Positions 24,986 to 34,942 of a stretch of DNA of 60,396 bases are shown in pieces. This DNA is from Clostridia bacterium. GTDB taxonomy: Bacteria; Bacillota; Clostridia; Oscillospirales; Feifaniaceae. The DNA lies in assembly GCA_017517965.1 (NCBI GenBank), contig JAFWXR010000060.1:1-60396 (forward strand). The letters are read 5' to 3'. Under the pieces are notes generated by a model, which was not told where the DNA came from, made no database searches, and was given only the letters and a program-made list of their open reading frames with translations. Numbering within the stretch: the stretch's first letter is position 1; every line of letters starts with the position of its first letter. A program made the position numbers and the translations under genes.

Positions 24986-26668
24986 CTACATCTTTTCGGG
25001 GGCATCAATATTTATGATGTCAAGTGAGTTTCTGATGACCTGCTTTGCGGCAAGGCAAAGTGCAAGTCTTGCCTGCATAAGCGCCTCATTTTCGTTTCTT
25101 ACGTAGCAAGCACCGTAGAATTTGTGGAATGCCGCACCTACCGACGTACAGTAACGTGAAATACGTGTGGGTTCAAGCATTTCTGCCGCAGTGAGAATCT
25201 CATCGGGGAAGGAGGCGATAAGTTTGATAAGTTCTCTCTCCTCGTTTGCACTTAAAAGAGATAAGTCAACGTCGGAAATATCCTTTGCCACGACACCCTC
25301 TGCCTCAAGATTTTTGATTATACTGCATATTCTCGCATGAGCGTACTGAACGTAGTAAACAGGGTTTTCGCTGTTCTGCTTGACTGCAAGGTCAAGGTCA
25401 AAATCCATTGCGCTGTCGGCAACCTTGTAATCGAAGAAGAAACGTGCCGCATCAACGGGAATTTCGTCAAGAAGGTCGGCAAGAGATATGACTTTACCCG
25501 TTCTTTTTGACATTCTCACAACCTCACCGCCCTGCATAAGACGCACGAGCTGAATGAGCACGAAGCGAAGCTTGCTCTTATCAATGCCGAGTGCATCAAG
25601 CACGGCAGGGAAACGAAGTGTATGACCGTGATGGTCTGCACCAAGCACGTCGATTACCATATCAAAGCCTCTCGTTTCAAACTTGTTGCGGTGATATGCG
25701 ATGTCAACGGCGTAGTAGGTGTAAAAACCGTTTGCCTTGACTAAAACTTCGTCCTTATCACAACCGAAATCGGTTGCCTTAAACCAGAGTGCGCCCTCTT
25801 TCTCGTAAAGTGCGCCTTTCTGACGGAGAAATTCTACCGTGTCGGCAACGAAACCGCTTACGTGAAGCGTTGATTCATAGAACCAGTTGTCGTAAACTAT
25901 CTTGTATTTTTTAAGGTCGGACTGCATTTTTGCAATATTACGGTTTAAAGCATAGGTCACAAGTTCTTTTGCCATAACCTCTGCATCCGCTTCGAGCAGG
26001 CTGTCACCGTGCTCTGCGGCGTAATCGGCGGCAATTACCTTAACGTCGTTGCCGTGATAACCGTCTTCGGGAAATTCTGCTGCATCCTCACCCTTGAAGT
26101 GCTGTATGTAACGAACGGAAAGGCATTTGCCGAGAATGTCAACCTGATTTCCCGCATCGTTTACGTAGAATTCACGGGTAACGTCGTATCCGCTGTAGGA
26201 AAGTACGGTTGAAAGCGTATCGCCTACGATACCGCCTCTCGCATTGCCCATATGCATGGGGCCCGTGGGGTTTGCCGAAACAAATTCCACCATAACCTTT
26301 TTGCCTGCACCCGTATCATTCTTACCGTAGTCGGCACCCTCTGTAACGGCAGCCTTTACAACGTCAGAATAGTACTTGTCCGACAGGAAAAAGTTAATAA
26401 AGCCGGGGCCTGCAATTTCCACCTTGCTTACATAACTGTCCTCAATGTCGAGATTTTCGCAAAGCGCCGATGCTATTTCACGGGGGTTTTTGCCAAGCTT
26501 TTTCGAAGCCTTCATCGCCACGTTTGAAGCAAAATCACCGTGGGTGGCATCCTTCGTGGGTGATACCTCGATATCACCGTCAGGCAGTTCAAAACCGCAT
26601 TTTACGAATGCATTTTCAAGCATTTTTGATATAGTTTCTTTGGATTGTGCAACAGGATTGGTATACAA
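24986..26668 (-). CDS. argS: arginine--tRNA ligase
   Basis: Charges tRNA-Arg. The N-terminal Add-1 domain (residues 1-90) is followed by the class Ia Rossmann core with NPTGPMHMGNARGG as the HIGH region (here HMGN) near residue 130, VLGADHHGHT, and VRMSKRTGKVISL as the KMSKS loop near residue 365. The C-terminal DALR anticodon-binding domain starts near residue 445. The 560-residue length is normal. It follows the DUF1934 gene by 12 bases, an arrangement common in Firmicutes (ywiB-argS). Confidence 0.97.
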   Translation of the reverse strand: MYTNPVAQSKETISKMLENAFVKCGFELPDGDIEVSPTKDATHGDFASNVAMKASKKLGKNPREIASALCENLDIEDSYVSKVEIAGPGFINFFLSDKYYSDVVKAAVTEGADYGKNDTGAGKKVMVEFVSANPTGPMHMGNARGGIVGDTLSTVLSYSGYDVTREFYVNDAGNQVDILGKCLSVRYIQHFKGEDAAEFPEDGYHGNDVKVIAADYAAEHGDSLLEADAEVMAKELVTYALNRNIAKMQSDLKKYKIVYDNWFYESTLHVSGFVADTVEFLRQKGALYEKEGALWFKATDFGCDKDEVLVKANGFYTYYAVDIAYHRNKFETRGFDMVIDVLGADHHGHTLRFPAVLDALGIDKSKLRFVLIQLVRLMQGGEVVRMSKRTGKVISLADLLDEIPVDAARFFFDYKVADSAMDFDLDLAVKQNSENPVYYVQYAHARICSIIKNLEAEGVVAKDISDVDLSLLSANEERELIKLIASFPDEILTAAEMLEPTRISRYCTSVGAAFHKFYGACYVRNENEALMQARLALCLAAKQVIRNSLDIINIDAPEKM

Positions 26669-26680
26669 AATCTTATCCTC

Positions 26681-27100
26681 CTAAAATTCTATCTTAAGTT
26701 CCATTGTGTTCTGACTTATGAGATTGCCGTTTACTTCGAGGTTATAATCGAGATACAGCACTTCACCGTTGTCTATGGGCGTTCTGTCAAGCTGTTTTGT
26801 CACCACGCAGAAGGAAATCGTCCCTTCGGGTGACTGCATAAGCGCATGGTGGCGTACACCTTTCTGGAAAACCATGTCCGCACCTGCACCGCCTGAGCGC
26901 CACATCGTTATTTTTTCAGAATCTATGTTCAGGTGAGTCGTGACACCCTGATAGCCCGTGAGTTCACCCTCTTTGTAGGTTATGGCGCAACCGTCCTCCG
27001 TGCGCTCATAATCACCGTCGGTGATAAAGGTTATCTCCGCAGGCTGAGGGTCCCCCTCATATTTCTGAGTACTTTTAATACTTATTACTGCATTGGTCAT
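26681..27100 (-). CDS. DUF1934 beta-barrel protein (YwiB-like)
   Basis: 139 residues of alternating strands in the lipocalin-like barrel of the DUF1934/YwiB family. The typical elements are seen: an early ISIKSTQKY strand, TYKEGELTGYQGVTTHLNID, and the terminal DYNLEVNGNLISQNTMELKI. Its biochemical role is unknown. The pairing with argS is conserved in Firmicutes, which supports the call. No signal peptide is present, so it is cytoplasmic. Confidence 0.85.
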   Translation of the reverse strand: MTNAVISIKSTQKYEGDPQPAEITFITDGDYERTEDGCAITYKEGELTGYQGVTTHLNIDSEKITMWRSGGAGADMVFQKGVRHHALMQSPEGTISFCVVTKQLDRTPIDNGEVLYLDYNLEVNGNLISQNTMELKIEF

Positions 27101-27103
27101 TAC

Positions 27104-28195
27104 TTAACTCCCTATTGTTTCTACATAATTCAAAGGTGTTTTGCCTGCCGTTATCCGTGTGACACCGTTCGTGCTGTCAAGCAACGAGTCGTATATCGAG
27201 GTGGAAAGTGACGTGGGCGTAAGCTCCACACACATATCCCACGTGATGAAAGGCTGTATATTCTGCCACATTTTTGTGGCGTTATTTGCAGATACGTTTG
27301 ATGAAAAATCGTCAGGCAGCACGAGTGAGGCGCACCAGAGCGACATACCGAGTGATTTCACGTCGTCTGCAAGTGTGGCGCACTTATCGTTATATTTGCT
27401 TTTAAGGGCGCAGACCTGAGCGTAAGAACGGGTAAGCCGATAAAGCATTTCGTTTATACGGGCAATTTCATTTGCTATCTGTGCGTCGGTGGGCGACTTT
27501 GCCATAAACGAATCCGACGGGTATATGCCGATGTCTGCCCCCGATGCAATCAGTGAACACACGCTCATCGGTGCATCAAGTATATCCTTGTCCGAGATAA
27601 ACACCGTCAGATGTGAGTTGTGAGACGATGCAAGATTTAACTGCTTTTGCGTCTGATTTCCCACACCGAAAGCGACAAAATAATATTTTGGCGTTTTGCC
27701 CCTTAGTGATGCCGATGACGGCATCGTGATGAGAAGTCTGTTAAAATCGGCATCAAGCACCGTGTTTGCGGTGGTCTTCAACCTGTAAATACCGCCCGAA
27801 AGGGTGGTAAATATCCTCGCATCCTCCCTTGCGATAAGCGACATTGAAATATAGTACCGCCCGTCCTTATAGGGAAGCGATTCGTAGAGGTTTCTGTTAT
27901 CGCTTGTAAGTGCAATTCCCGAAGACGTATCAAATGCAATTGAAACGTTGCGGAAAAACACGTTTACAACGTGACTTTCCTCCTCGATAACGTAGGAGGT
28001 GTTTATAAGCGGCAAAATAAAGTCGAGCGGGAAATACACGTTCGTCTTTTCGGCAAACGGTGCATTTTTGCTGTCCGCAAAAATAATTTCATCACCTAAA
28101 ACGAAAAGAAAACCGTCATCCTCCGCCTGTACGGAAAACGTGGGGCAGACGAGAATTATTGCAAGACAAAGCATAAGGCATATATATCTTTTCAT
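27104..28195 (-). CDS. secreted protein with copper-amine-oxidase-N-like and degenerate deacetylase-like domains
   Basis: 363 residues with a signal peptide ending near VQAEDD. Residues 30-150 resemble the copper amine oxidase N-terminal-like cell-wall domain (FPLDFILPLINTSYVIEEES, then YYISMSLIARED). Residues 165-300 have the strand order of a NodB polysaccharide deacetylase (YYFVAFGVGNQTQ, LTVFISDKDI, GADIGIYPSD), but the metal-binding Asp-His-His residues are missing, so it should be inactive. It leads the argS operon. The domain reading is inference from pattern, not alignment; the precise role is unknown. Confidence 0.55.
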   Translation of the reverse strand: MKRYICLMLCLAIILVCPTFSVQAEDDGFLFVLGDEIIFADSKNAPFAEKTNVYFPLDFILPLINTSYVIEEESHVVNVFFRNVSIAFDTSSGIALTSDNRNLYESLPYKDGRYYISMSLIAREDARIFTTLSGGIYRLKTTANTVLDADFNRLLITMPSSASLRGKTPKYYFVAFGVGNQTQKQLNLASSHNSHLTVFISDKDILDAPMSVCSLIASGADIGIYPSDSFMAKSPTDAQIANEIARINEMLYRLTRSYAQVCALKSKYNDKCATLADDVKSLGMSLWCASLVLPDDFSSNVSANNATKMWQNIQPFITWDMCVELTPTSLSTSIYDSLLDSTNGVTRITAGKTPLNYVETIGS

Positions 28196-28226
28196 GCGCA
28201 GTCTCCTTCCGATAATTAGACATCTT

Positions 28227-28255
28227 ATTATATCATTTTTATTATATTATTACAA
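28227..28255 (-). promoter_or_regulatory. promoter of the argS operon
   Basis: On the minus strand TTGTAA (28250-28255), a 17-base spacer and TATAAT (28227-28232), about 30 bases before the secreted-protein ATG. Confidence 0.65.
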
Positions 28256-28342
28256 TAATAAAGACACAGAAAAAATAAGGTATATTTTTGCAAAGTGGGG
28301 CAAACAATAATGCTGAAAGCTTTTTTGAAAGGAAATCCGATT

Positions 28343-28900
28343 ATGAAAAAACTTATAATCATTACACTCGTTCTTGCGCTTGCACTCTCTTTTGCGGCGT
28401 GCGGTAAGGAGGATATGACAGGCGAGAGCGATATGCTCGGCGAGACACCCGTTACCGATATGGTCGACAATATGGCTATGGGGCTCGGTGTTACGGTAAA
28501 GCACGAGGGCTACTCTGCAAGTGCAGAGGCGTCAGGGCAGACCGCCCTTGAAAGTTACATCGCAGCGGTTACGTTTGACAAAGACGGAAAGGTGCATAAA
28601 GCACGTCTTGACTGTGTTGAGTCAACGGGGACGTTTGATACGGCAGGTGCATTTTCCTCCGATGAAAGCAGTGCTTACTCAAAGCGTGAACTCGGTGACG
28701 ATTACGGTATGAGGCAGGCTTCGGGCATAGGCAAGGAGTGGTATGAGCAGGTAGACGCCCTCGAAACATGGATGGAGGGTAAGACGGTAGAAGAAATACA
28801 GAAAATCGATGAGAATGAGACGGAAATACGCTCCTCCTGCACGATTTCAACCGACGGCTTTATTGAAGCCGTCAAAAAAGCCCACAAATCAATGAAATAA
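28343..28900 (+). CDS. lipoprotein of unknown function
   Basis: 185 residues. The ATG at 28343 follows AAAGGAAATC and opens a signal peptide with lipobox SFAAC; an earlier ATG (28310) lacks a ribosome site. The mature protein has VTFDKDGKVHKARLDCVES and GMRQASGIGKEWYEQVDALETWM, a pattern I associate with clostridial extracellular lipoproteins distantly like FMN-binding domains, but no flavinylation motif is clear. It is divergent from the argS operon and has its own terminator. Confidence 0.65.
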   Translation: MKKLIIITLVLALALSFAACGKEDMTGESDMLGETPVTDMVDNMAMGLGVTVKHEGYSASAEASGQTALESYIAAVTFDKDGKVHKARLDCVESTGTFDTAGAFSSDESSAYSKRELGDDYGMRQASGIGKEWYEQVDALETWMEGKTVEEIQKIDENETEIRSSCTISTDGFIEAVKKAHKSMK

Positions 28901-28903
28901 TCA

Positions 28904-28936
28904 AAACAACCTCGGTTTACGAGGTTGTTTTCTTTT
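28904..28936 (+). terminator. terminator after the lipoprotein gene
   Basis: AAACAACCTCG (28904-28914) and CGAGGTTGTTT (28920-28930) pair perfectly around five bases, then TTCTTTT. Confidence 0.88.
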
Positions 28937-28953
28937 GCGGGGAATGGTAAAAT
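28925..28953 (+). promoter_or_regulatory. promoter overlapping the lipoprotein terminator
   Basis: TTGTTT (28925-28930, in the terminator 3' arm), a 17-base spacer ending TGG, and TAAAAT (28948-28953), so an extended -10. It would drive the unknown gene at 28979. Confidence 0.5.
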
Positions 28954-28978
28954 TGAGGTACAGGAAAGGAGTTATGCT

Positions 28979-29518
28979 ATGAATATAAAGAATATATCTT
29001 TACAAGATTCAAGAAGTATAACAATGTTAGTTGACAGTGAAAAAAACGTTGTAATATTTCCTTATAGTCAAACGAAAGAACCTGTGAAATTACCACATGG
29101 AACTGTTGAAAGAACGTGGAATACTGCCTATTTCCCGATTGAACTGAAATATCCTTACACTAACGTTGATCTTGCTCAAAAAATAGAATACGGAATTGAA
29201 CAGTGGGATAAACACGAGTGTTATAAGAATTTCTCCGGAAGAAATACGTTTGAGGAGAAATATTATGGAGTTAAAGGTTTTAAAAATGCAGTAAAGGGAG
29301 TAAAACACTTCAGTATAGGATGGAATGAAATAAGCGGAAAGTACATTTACGTATCACTTCCGTTTAAAAGAGGGTATACGTATTTCGGAGTAGGCAGGAC
29401 GTTTCTGCCTTCTGATGCGGATTGGATAGATTTTGCAAATGAAGTTATAAAATTTATAAATATGGATTATAGCGAATTTGGAGCATTTAAAACGTATAAG
29501 AACAGATTTAATATTTAA
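28979..29518 (+). CDS. unrecognised protein, possibly an immunity-type protein
   Basis: 179 residues without signal peptide or membrane segment. I do not recognise a family firmly. The segment FEEKYYGVKGFKNAVKGVKH followed by a repeated strand pattern and a C-terminal helix (WIDFANEVIKFIN) recalls DUF1436-type CdiI immunity proteins, but no toxin gene is nearby in the window. Base composition is more A/T-rich than the genes on either side. AAAGGAG precedes the ATG by 8 bases. It starts a group of three genes with related leaders. Confidence 0.5.
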   Translation: MNIKNISLQDSRSITMLVDSEKNVVIFPYSQTKEPVKLPHGTVERTWNTAYFPIELKYPYTNVDLAQKIEYGIEQWDKHECYKNFSGRNTFEEKYYGVKGFKNAVKGVKHFSIGWNEISGKYIYVSLPFKRGYTYFGVGRTFLPSDADWIDFANEVIKFINMDYSEFGAFKTYKNRFNI

Positions 29519-29574
29519 CTGACAACCCCGTAAATTGAGGCGTGGAGATGCTTTGAAAGGAGTGACTACATAGG

Positions 29575-30591
29575 ATGAAAGAGAAAAATATAAAGAAGAA
29601 TTATGAAGCAATAATCTACATAATTATTTTGATTGTCATACTTTCATGTGTGTTTGCATTTATTCGTTTCAGAGCGAATTTAACTGAAAAGTATCTCATA
29701 GATTACAAATATGTGTTTTTTGACGAAGGAACAGCCAATATTATCAATCTTAAAACAGGAAATACAACAAGCGTTGAAATAGAACAGTTTTGTAAGCAGG
29801 AACAGCAATCTGTTATATGGCTTCAAACGACTGACCGAAGGTATGGAGATGAAGAAAGAAAGGTCAAAGAAGTATGTTTGACCAATGAGTCGGGCGAAAC
29901 AGAAGTCATTTTTGACACTGAACTTCTTTGGGACAAAGCAGGGGTTAATTATATTTATGACATAGCATATACCGAAAACGGCAGAGTTATATTTACTGCC
30001 GGTGATATCTATTTAAAGGATTTTTTCGAGGATTTATATTTGTTTGAGTATACGGATAATCAAGAGTTTGTTAAACTGTACGACGGTAACGTAGAGACCT
30101 ATTTTTCGGTAAATGCAAATGAACTCATATTTACAACGTGTCCTGAAAACCGTGATGAAATCGGAGAAATAATAGCGTTAAATCTTTTTGAGGATATACC
30201 GCCGGAACATAGAGGATACGGAGATTACTTGGTGTATCTCAATGATGAGGAAGCATTGCGTTTTAATCGGAAACATAAAATGTCGGTCAAAGAAACTGAA
30301 AATTCTCCAACGTTAATATATATGGATTTTGATCCTGAGTCTTTGGAAGAAGGGTGCATTGTTCCTAAACGCACACCGATTGTTTCTAAAGACGGGGATA
30401 TAGTTTTGATTTATTATGTAAATTCTTCGTGGGACACCGGTTTAGAGGGTTGGACTATAGGAATATATTACGTAGAAGAAAACAAACTTATCGATATCTA
30501 TGACTATTTCAGGTGGATACATTTGAAAAAACCTGATTTTGACGTAGAATGGCATAATGATATATCGGCAACACTAATTCCGGCAGACTAA
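29575..30591 (+). CDS. membrane-anchored protein of unknown function, tandem paralogue A
   Basis: 338 residues. A charged N-terminus (MKEKNIKKNYEA) precedes one hydrophobic segment (about 14-32), so it is an N-terminal anchor with the bulk outside. The outer part is rich in beta strands with repeated VxFTAGD/IYLKD-like and YVEENKLIDIYDYFRWIHL segments, perhaps a propeller-like fold. It is clearly a duplicate of the next gene: the first 50 and last 50 residues are almost identical. The middle has diverged. AAAGGAG lies upstream. A/T-rich relative to the flanks. Confidence 0.6.
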   Translation: MKEKNIKKNYEAIIYIIILIVILSCVFAFIRFRANLTEKYLIDYKYVFFDEGTANIINLKTGNTTSVEIEQFCKQEQQSVIWLQTTDRRYGDEERKVKEVCLTNESGETEVIFDTELLWDKAGVNYIYDIAYTENGRVIFTAGDIYLKDFFEDLYLFEYTDNQEFVKLYDGNVETYFSVNANELIFTTCPENRDEIGEIIALNLFEDIPPEHRGYGDYLVYLNDEEALRFNRKHKMSVKETENSPTLIYMDFDPESLEEGCIVPKRTPIVSKDGDIVLIYYVNSSWDTGLEGWTIGIYYVEENKLIDIYDYFRWIHLKKPDFDVEWHNDISATLIPAD

Positions 30592-30660
30592 AAGCCTTTT
30601 TTGTGATGAAAACGGTAAAATTGAAGTGTAAAGATGCTTTGAAAGGAGCGACTATATAGG

Positions 30661-31644
30661 ATGAAAGAGAAAAATATAAAGAAGAATTATGAAGCAATAA
30701 TCTTCATAATTGTTTTGATTGTCATACTTTCATGTGTGTTTGCATTTATTCGTTTCAGAACGAATTTTAATGAAAAGTATCTCATTGATTACAAATATGT
30801 GTTTTTTTCAAACGGTGAAGCAAACATTGTTGATTTTAAAACGGGAAACACCAATAAAATACCGATTGAGCAATACTGTAAGGAGCAGGAAAAAGATGTT
30901 CTTTGGCTATCAAAAGAAATACCCGGATTTGAAGATACCCATGAGAATAATTTAGGTAAAGTGTATCTCACTGATAAACAAGGGAATACAGAGTTTTTGT
31001 TTGATACAGAATTTTTAGGAGAAAAGATTGGAACAACGTATATTAAAGATATAGCCTATACTGAAAACGGCAGAATTTTTCTTACGGTTTCCTATGTACT
31101 AGATGATTTAGGAACGGTTTTATTCGAGTATAAAAACGGAGAATTTATCAAACTTTCTTACGTAGAGAACTTAAGGGATTACTTTTGGGTTGTTGATGAT
31201 AAGCTTATATGCAGGACCTGGGATGATGAGTTGTGGGCATTAAACGTATATGATGACACACCATTGGAATACATAGGTAAAGGCAGTTGTGTGGCAATGC
31301 TAAATGAGGAAGAAATATTGTATTTTAACGTAGATGAAAGGGTGTCGGCAAAAAAGTCACTTGTAACAGGAGAAATGATACCAATGGATTTTGACCTTAC
31401 AGGTGTTGGTGATTATATCAGACCTGAGGAAGCCCCAGTGGTCTCTGAGGATGGAAAGATAGCTATAGTTTATTACTATAAAGTCACCAGCGCTTATTCT
31501 GTTCCTGTAATGGGCATATACTATGTAGAAGAAAATAAACTTATTAGTATCTATGATTATTTCAGATGGATACATTTGAAAAATCCTGATTTTGACGTAG
31601 AATGGCATACTAAAATATCGGCAACACTAATTCCGGCAGACTAA
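30661..31644 (+). CDS. membrane-anchored protein of unknown function, tandem paralogue B
   Basis: 327 residues, same architecture as its upstream copy: charged start, one membrane segment, extracellular strand-rich domain, and the same ending YDYFRWIHLK then ISATLIPAD. The untranslated leader is also duplicated (GATGCTTTGAAAGGAG before both), so the duplication unit included the 5' region. Divergence in the centre suggests either age or selection on the exposed part. The gene ends before a bidirectional terminator shared with pflA. Confidence 0.6.
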   Translation: MKEKNIKKNYEAIIFIIVLIVILSCVFAFIRFRTNFNEKYLIDYKYVFFSNGEANIVDFKTGNTNKIPIEQYCKEQEKDVLWLSKEIPGFEDTHENNLGKVYLTDKQGNTEFLFDTEFLGEKIGTTYIKDIAYTENGRIFLTVSYVLDDLGTVLFEYKNGEFIKLSYVENLRDYFWVVDDKLICRTWDDELWALNVYDDTPLEYIGKGSCVAMLNEEEILYFNVDERVSAKKSLVTGEMIPMDFDLTGVGDYIRPEEAPVVSEDGKIAIVYYYKVTSAYSVPVMGIYYVEENKLISIYDYFRWIHLKNPDFDVEWHTKISATLIPAD

Positions 31645-31663
31645 AAGCCTTTGCTTAAAATGA

Positions 31664-31694
31664 AAAATCCTCACGGTATACCGTGAGGATTTTT
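31664..31694. terminator. bidirectional terminator between paralogue B and pflA
   Basis: AAAATCCTCACGGTA and TACCGTGAGGATTTT form an almost uninterrupted palindrome with T-runs on both strands, at the convergent gene ends. Confidence 0.88.
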
Positions 31695-32438
31695 TTAGTT
31701 GTATTTTGAAATCTGCAGGATTTCTTCTGCTTTTTTTACTTGTTCTTCGGTCGGCGACTTAATACCCTCCAAGGGATATTTGATGCCGAGTTTTTCCCAC
31801 TTGAACAGGCCGAGTGTGTGGTAGGGAAGAACTTCAACACGTTCTACGGTTTTAAGACTGCCGATAAAATCTGCCATTTCTTTAAGACCGTTTTCATCAT
31901 CCGTGACACCGGGCACGAGCACGTGACGTATCCACATCGGCTTACCCTTGTCGGACAGATATTTTGCAAGTTTCAGGATATTTTCATTGGTATATCCCGT
32001 AAGAGAGCGATGTTTTTTATCATCCATCTCTTTCAAATCGAGCATAACGAGGTCGGTATACGAGAGAAGCTTATCAAATTTTTCCAAAAACTCGGGCTCT
32101 TCGCAAAAAGGCTGACCTGCGGTATCTATCGTCGTATGAACGCCTTTAAGTTTTGCCTGACGGAAAAATTCTGTCACAAAGTCTATCTGAAGCAGAGGCT
32201 CACCACCGCTTACGGTCACGCCACCACCGTTACCCCAATAGCTTTTGTAATGGTAGACGTGCTCAAAAAGTTCGCCCGCCTCTCTGTCCTGAGCGCCGTC
32301 AAACGACCACGTTTCAGGGTTGTGACAGTATTTACAGCGCATCTTACAGCCTTGCAGAAACACGACGAAGCGAACGCCGGGTCCGTCAACAAGACCAAAC
32401 GTCTCCAAAGAATGAATTTTTCCGATAACTTTTTCCAT
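31695..32438 (-). CDS. pflA: pyruvate formate-lyase-activating enzyme
   Basis: A radical-SAM enzyme that installs the glycyl radical in PflB. The CxxxCxxC cluster motif is GCKMRCKYCHNPETW near residue 30, and GGVTVSGGEPLLQ near residue 75 binds SAM. The length of 247 residues is normal for PflA. It lies 72 bases after pflB on the same strand, separated by a hairpin that should lower its expression relative to PflB. Confidence 0.96.
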   Translation of the reverse strand: MEKVIGKIHSLETFGLVDGPGVRFVVFLQGCKMRCKYCHNPETWSFDGAQDREAGELFEHVYHYKSYWGNGGGVTVSGGEPLLQIDFVTEFFRQAKLKGVHTTIDTAGQPFCEEPEFLEKFDKLLSYTDLVMLDLKEMDDKKHRSLTGYTNENILKLAKYLSDKGKPMWIRHVLVPGVTDDENGLKEMADFIGSLKTVERVEVLPYHTLGLFKWEKLGIKYPLEGIKSPTEEQVKKAEEILQISKYN

Positions 32439-32453
32439 TTTTACTCCTATTAA

Positions 32454-32500
32454 AAATGCTGATTCCCACGGTAGTATGCCGCGAAAATCAGCATTTATTT
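32454..32500 (-). terminator. hairpin between pflB and pflA
   Basis: AAATGCTGAT (32454-32463) and ATCAGCATTT (32487-32496) form a 10-pair stem with a 23-base loop. It probably attenuates transcription into pflA or stabilises the pflB message. Confidence 0.65.
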
Positions 32501-32510
32501 CAATTAAAAA

Positions 32511-34769
32511 TTACTTAGTAAGTGTGGTGTGGCATGTTCTTGCAAGAACGTCCTCCTGCTGTTCACGTGTAAGGTCGATAAACTTAACTGCGTAGCCTGA
32601 TACACGGATTGTGAAGTTTGCATATTCTTCCTTCTCCGGATGTTCCATAGCGTCGATAAGCTTTTCTTTACCGAATACGTTTACGTTGAGGTGGTGTGAA
32701 CCCTGTGAGAAGTAACCGTCAAGAACGTTAACGAGGTTATCAACTCTTTCGTCATCACTGTGACCGAGTGCATCGGGGTTGATTGTCTGCGTATTTGAAA
32801 TACCGTCAAGCGCCCAGTGATAGGGAAGCTTTGCAACTGAGTTGAGTGATGCGAGAAGACCGTTCTGCTCTGCACCGTAACTCGGTGTGCCGCCGGGAGC
32901 AAATGAAGCCGATGCGAGACGGCCGTCAGGTGTAGCACCCGTTGCCTTACCGTAAACAACGTTTGACGTGATTGTAAGAATTGACGTTGAAGGTTCTGAA
33001 TCACGGTATGTGTGATGCTTCTTAATCTTTTCGATGAATGTCTTGAGAAGCCATACTGCAATATCGTCTGCACGGTTATCGTCGTTACCGTATTTGGGGA
33101 AGTCACCCTCAACGATGTAATCCGTAACCATACCTGTTTCGTCACGAACAGTCTTAACCTTAGCGTACTTGATAGCGCTGAGTGAGTCTACAACGTGTGA
33201 GAAGCCTGCAATACCCGTTGCGAATGAACGTCTAACGTCTGTATCGATAAGAGCCATTTCAGCTTCTTCATAGTAGTACTTGTCGTGCATGTACTGAATG
33301 AGGTTGAGTATATTTACGTAAAGTCCTGCGAGCCATTCCATCATCGTGTCGAACTTAGCAATTACCTTGTCGTAATCGAGATATTCGTCTGTGATAGGTG
33401 CGTAAGCAGGTCCTATCTGCTCACGGAGCATTTCGTCAACACCGCCGTTGATAGCGTAGAGAAGACACTTAGCGAGGTTTGCACGAGCGCCGAAGAACTG
33501 CATTTCCTTACCCGTCTGTGTTGCAGATACGCAGCAGCAGATTGAGTAATCGTCACCCCAGTAGGGCTTCATAACGTCATCATTCTCGTACTGAACTGAG
33601 CTTGTGAGAATAGAAATCTTTGAAGCGTACTTCTTGAATGTTTCAGGAAGGTTGGGTGAATAGAGAATAGTAAGGTTCGGCTCAGGTGAGGGACCCATGT
33701 TCTCAAGTGTGCGGAGGAAACGGTAGTCGTTCTTTGTAACCATTGAACGTCCGTCAATACCTGTACCGCCGACAACAACTGTTGCCCAAACGGGGTCGCC
33801 TGAGAAGAGTGCATTGTATGAAGGAATACGAGCGAACTTAACCATACGGAGTTTCATAACGAGATGGTCGATAAGTTCCTGCGCTTCTTTTTCTGTGATG
33901 ATACCTGCATCAAGGTCACGCTGGAGATAGATGTCAAGGAATGTTGAGATACGGCCAACGCTCATTGCGGCACCGTTCTGTGTCTTAACAGCAGCAAGGT
34001 AACCGAAGTACGTCCACTGAACTGCTTCCTTAGCGTCCTTAGCGGGAAGTGAAATGTCAAAGCCGTAGAGGGCAGCCATTTCCTTCATACCCTTAAGAGC
34101 ACCGATCTGACGTGCAATTTCTTCACGCTGACGGATAACGTCATCAATCATAGTGCCGTCACCACAGTTAGCAAGGTCTTCCTGCTTGAACTTGATGAGC
34201 TGATCGATACCGTAAAGTGCAACACGTCTGTAGTCGCCTACGATACGGCCACGACCGTAAGTATCCGGCAGACCTGTGATGATGTGGCTGCGACGAGCAA
34301 GTCTCATTTCGGGAGTATATGCATCAAAAACAGCCTGGTTGTGTGTACGGCAATATTCCGTAAATATCTTGTGAAGTTCGGGATCGGGTGTGTAACCGTA
34401 GGTTTCGCAAGCCTGTTCAGCCATTCTGATACCGCCGTAGGGCATAAATGCACGCTTTAAGGGCTTATCTGTCTGCAGACCGACAACCTTTTCCTCATCC
34501 TTGAGAGATTCGTCGATGTAAGCAGGACCGTAAGCCGTAAGGCTTGTTACGACCTTAGTTTCACATTCAAGAACGCCGCCTTTTGCACGTTCTTCCTTCT
34601 GGAGCTTCTGTAAAGCACCCCATAACTTATTAGTTGCTTCTGTAGGACCTTCAAGGAAGGACTCATCACCGTCGTAAGGACGGTAGTTCTTCTGAATAAA
34701 GTCTCTTACATTAACTTCTTCTTTCCACATACGGCCTTCAAAGCCGTTCCACTGTTCGAAATTAACCAT
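32511..34769 (-). CDS. pflB: formate C-acetyltransferase (pyruvate formate-lyase)
   Basis: Cleaves pyruvate with CoA into acetyl-CoA and formate in anaerobic fermentation. The 752-residue protein carries the active-site cysteine pair in [15 protein letters not shown] near residue 410 and the glycyl-radical loop RVSGYAVKF near residue 725, so both catalytic elements are intact. Codon choice is strongly biased, as expected for an abundant enzyme. AAGGAGG precedes the ATG. The promoter is at 34854-34881. Its activase gene follows. Confidence 0.97.
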   Translation of the reverse strand: MVNFEQWNGFEGRMWKEEVNVRDFIQKNYRPYDGDESFLEGPTEATNKLWGALQKLQKEERAKGGVLECETKVVTSLTAYGPAYIDESLKDEEKVVGLQTDKPLKRAFMPYGGIRMAEQACETYGYTPDPELHKIFTEYCRTHNQAVFDAYTPEMRLARRSHIITGLPDTYGRGRIVGDYRRVALYGIDQLIKFKQEDLANCGDGTMIDDVIRQREEIARQIGALKGMKEMAALYGFDISLPAKDAKEAVQWTYFGYLAAVKTQNGAAMSVGRISTFLDIYLQRDLDAGIITEKEAQELIDHLVMKLRMVKFARIPSYNALFSGDPVWATVVVGGTGIDGRSMVTKNDYRFLRTLENMGPSPEPNLTILYSPNLPETFKKYASKISILTSSVQYENDDVMKPYWGDDYSICCCVSATQTGKEMQFFGARANLAKCLLYAINGGVDEMLREQIGPAYAPITDEYLDYDKVIAKFDTMMEWLAGLYVNILNLIQYMHDKYYYEEAEMALIDTDVRRSFATGIAGFSHVVDSLSAIKYAKVKTVRDETGMVTDYIVEGDFPKYGNDDNRADDIAVWLLKTFIEKIKKHHTYRDSEPSTSILTITSNVVYGKATGATPDGRLASASFAPGGTPSYGAEQNGLLASLNSVAKLPYHWALDGISNTQTINPDALGHSDDERVDNLVNVLDGYFSQGSHHLNVNVFGKEKLIDAMEHPEKEEYANFTIRVSGYAVKFIDLTREQQEDVLARTCHTTLTK

Positions 34770-34853
34770 ATTGTGCCTCCTTGTATATTATAAAATTTAA
34801 TCACTTTAACCGTATATGAGAGCCGCATTAAAAAATATAACTCTCCAAATGTC

Positions 34854-34881
34854 ATAATATCACATTTTTCGTAAAAATCAA
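34854..34881 (-). promoter_or_regulatory. promoter of pflB
   Basis: On the minus strand TTGATT (34876-34881), a 16-base spacer and TATTAT (34854-34859), giving an untranslated leader of about 80 bases. Confidence 0.6.
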
Positions 34882-34942
34882 TATATAAAAATTAGTATTT
34901 AAATAGCCATTTTTTTATTTTTTTAGGCATGCGGTAAAAAAT

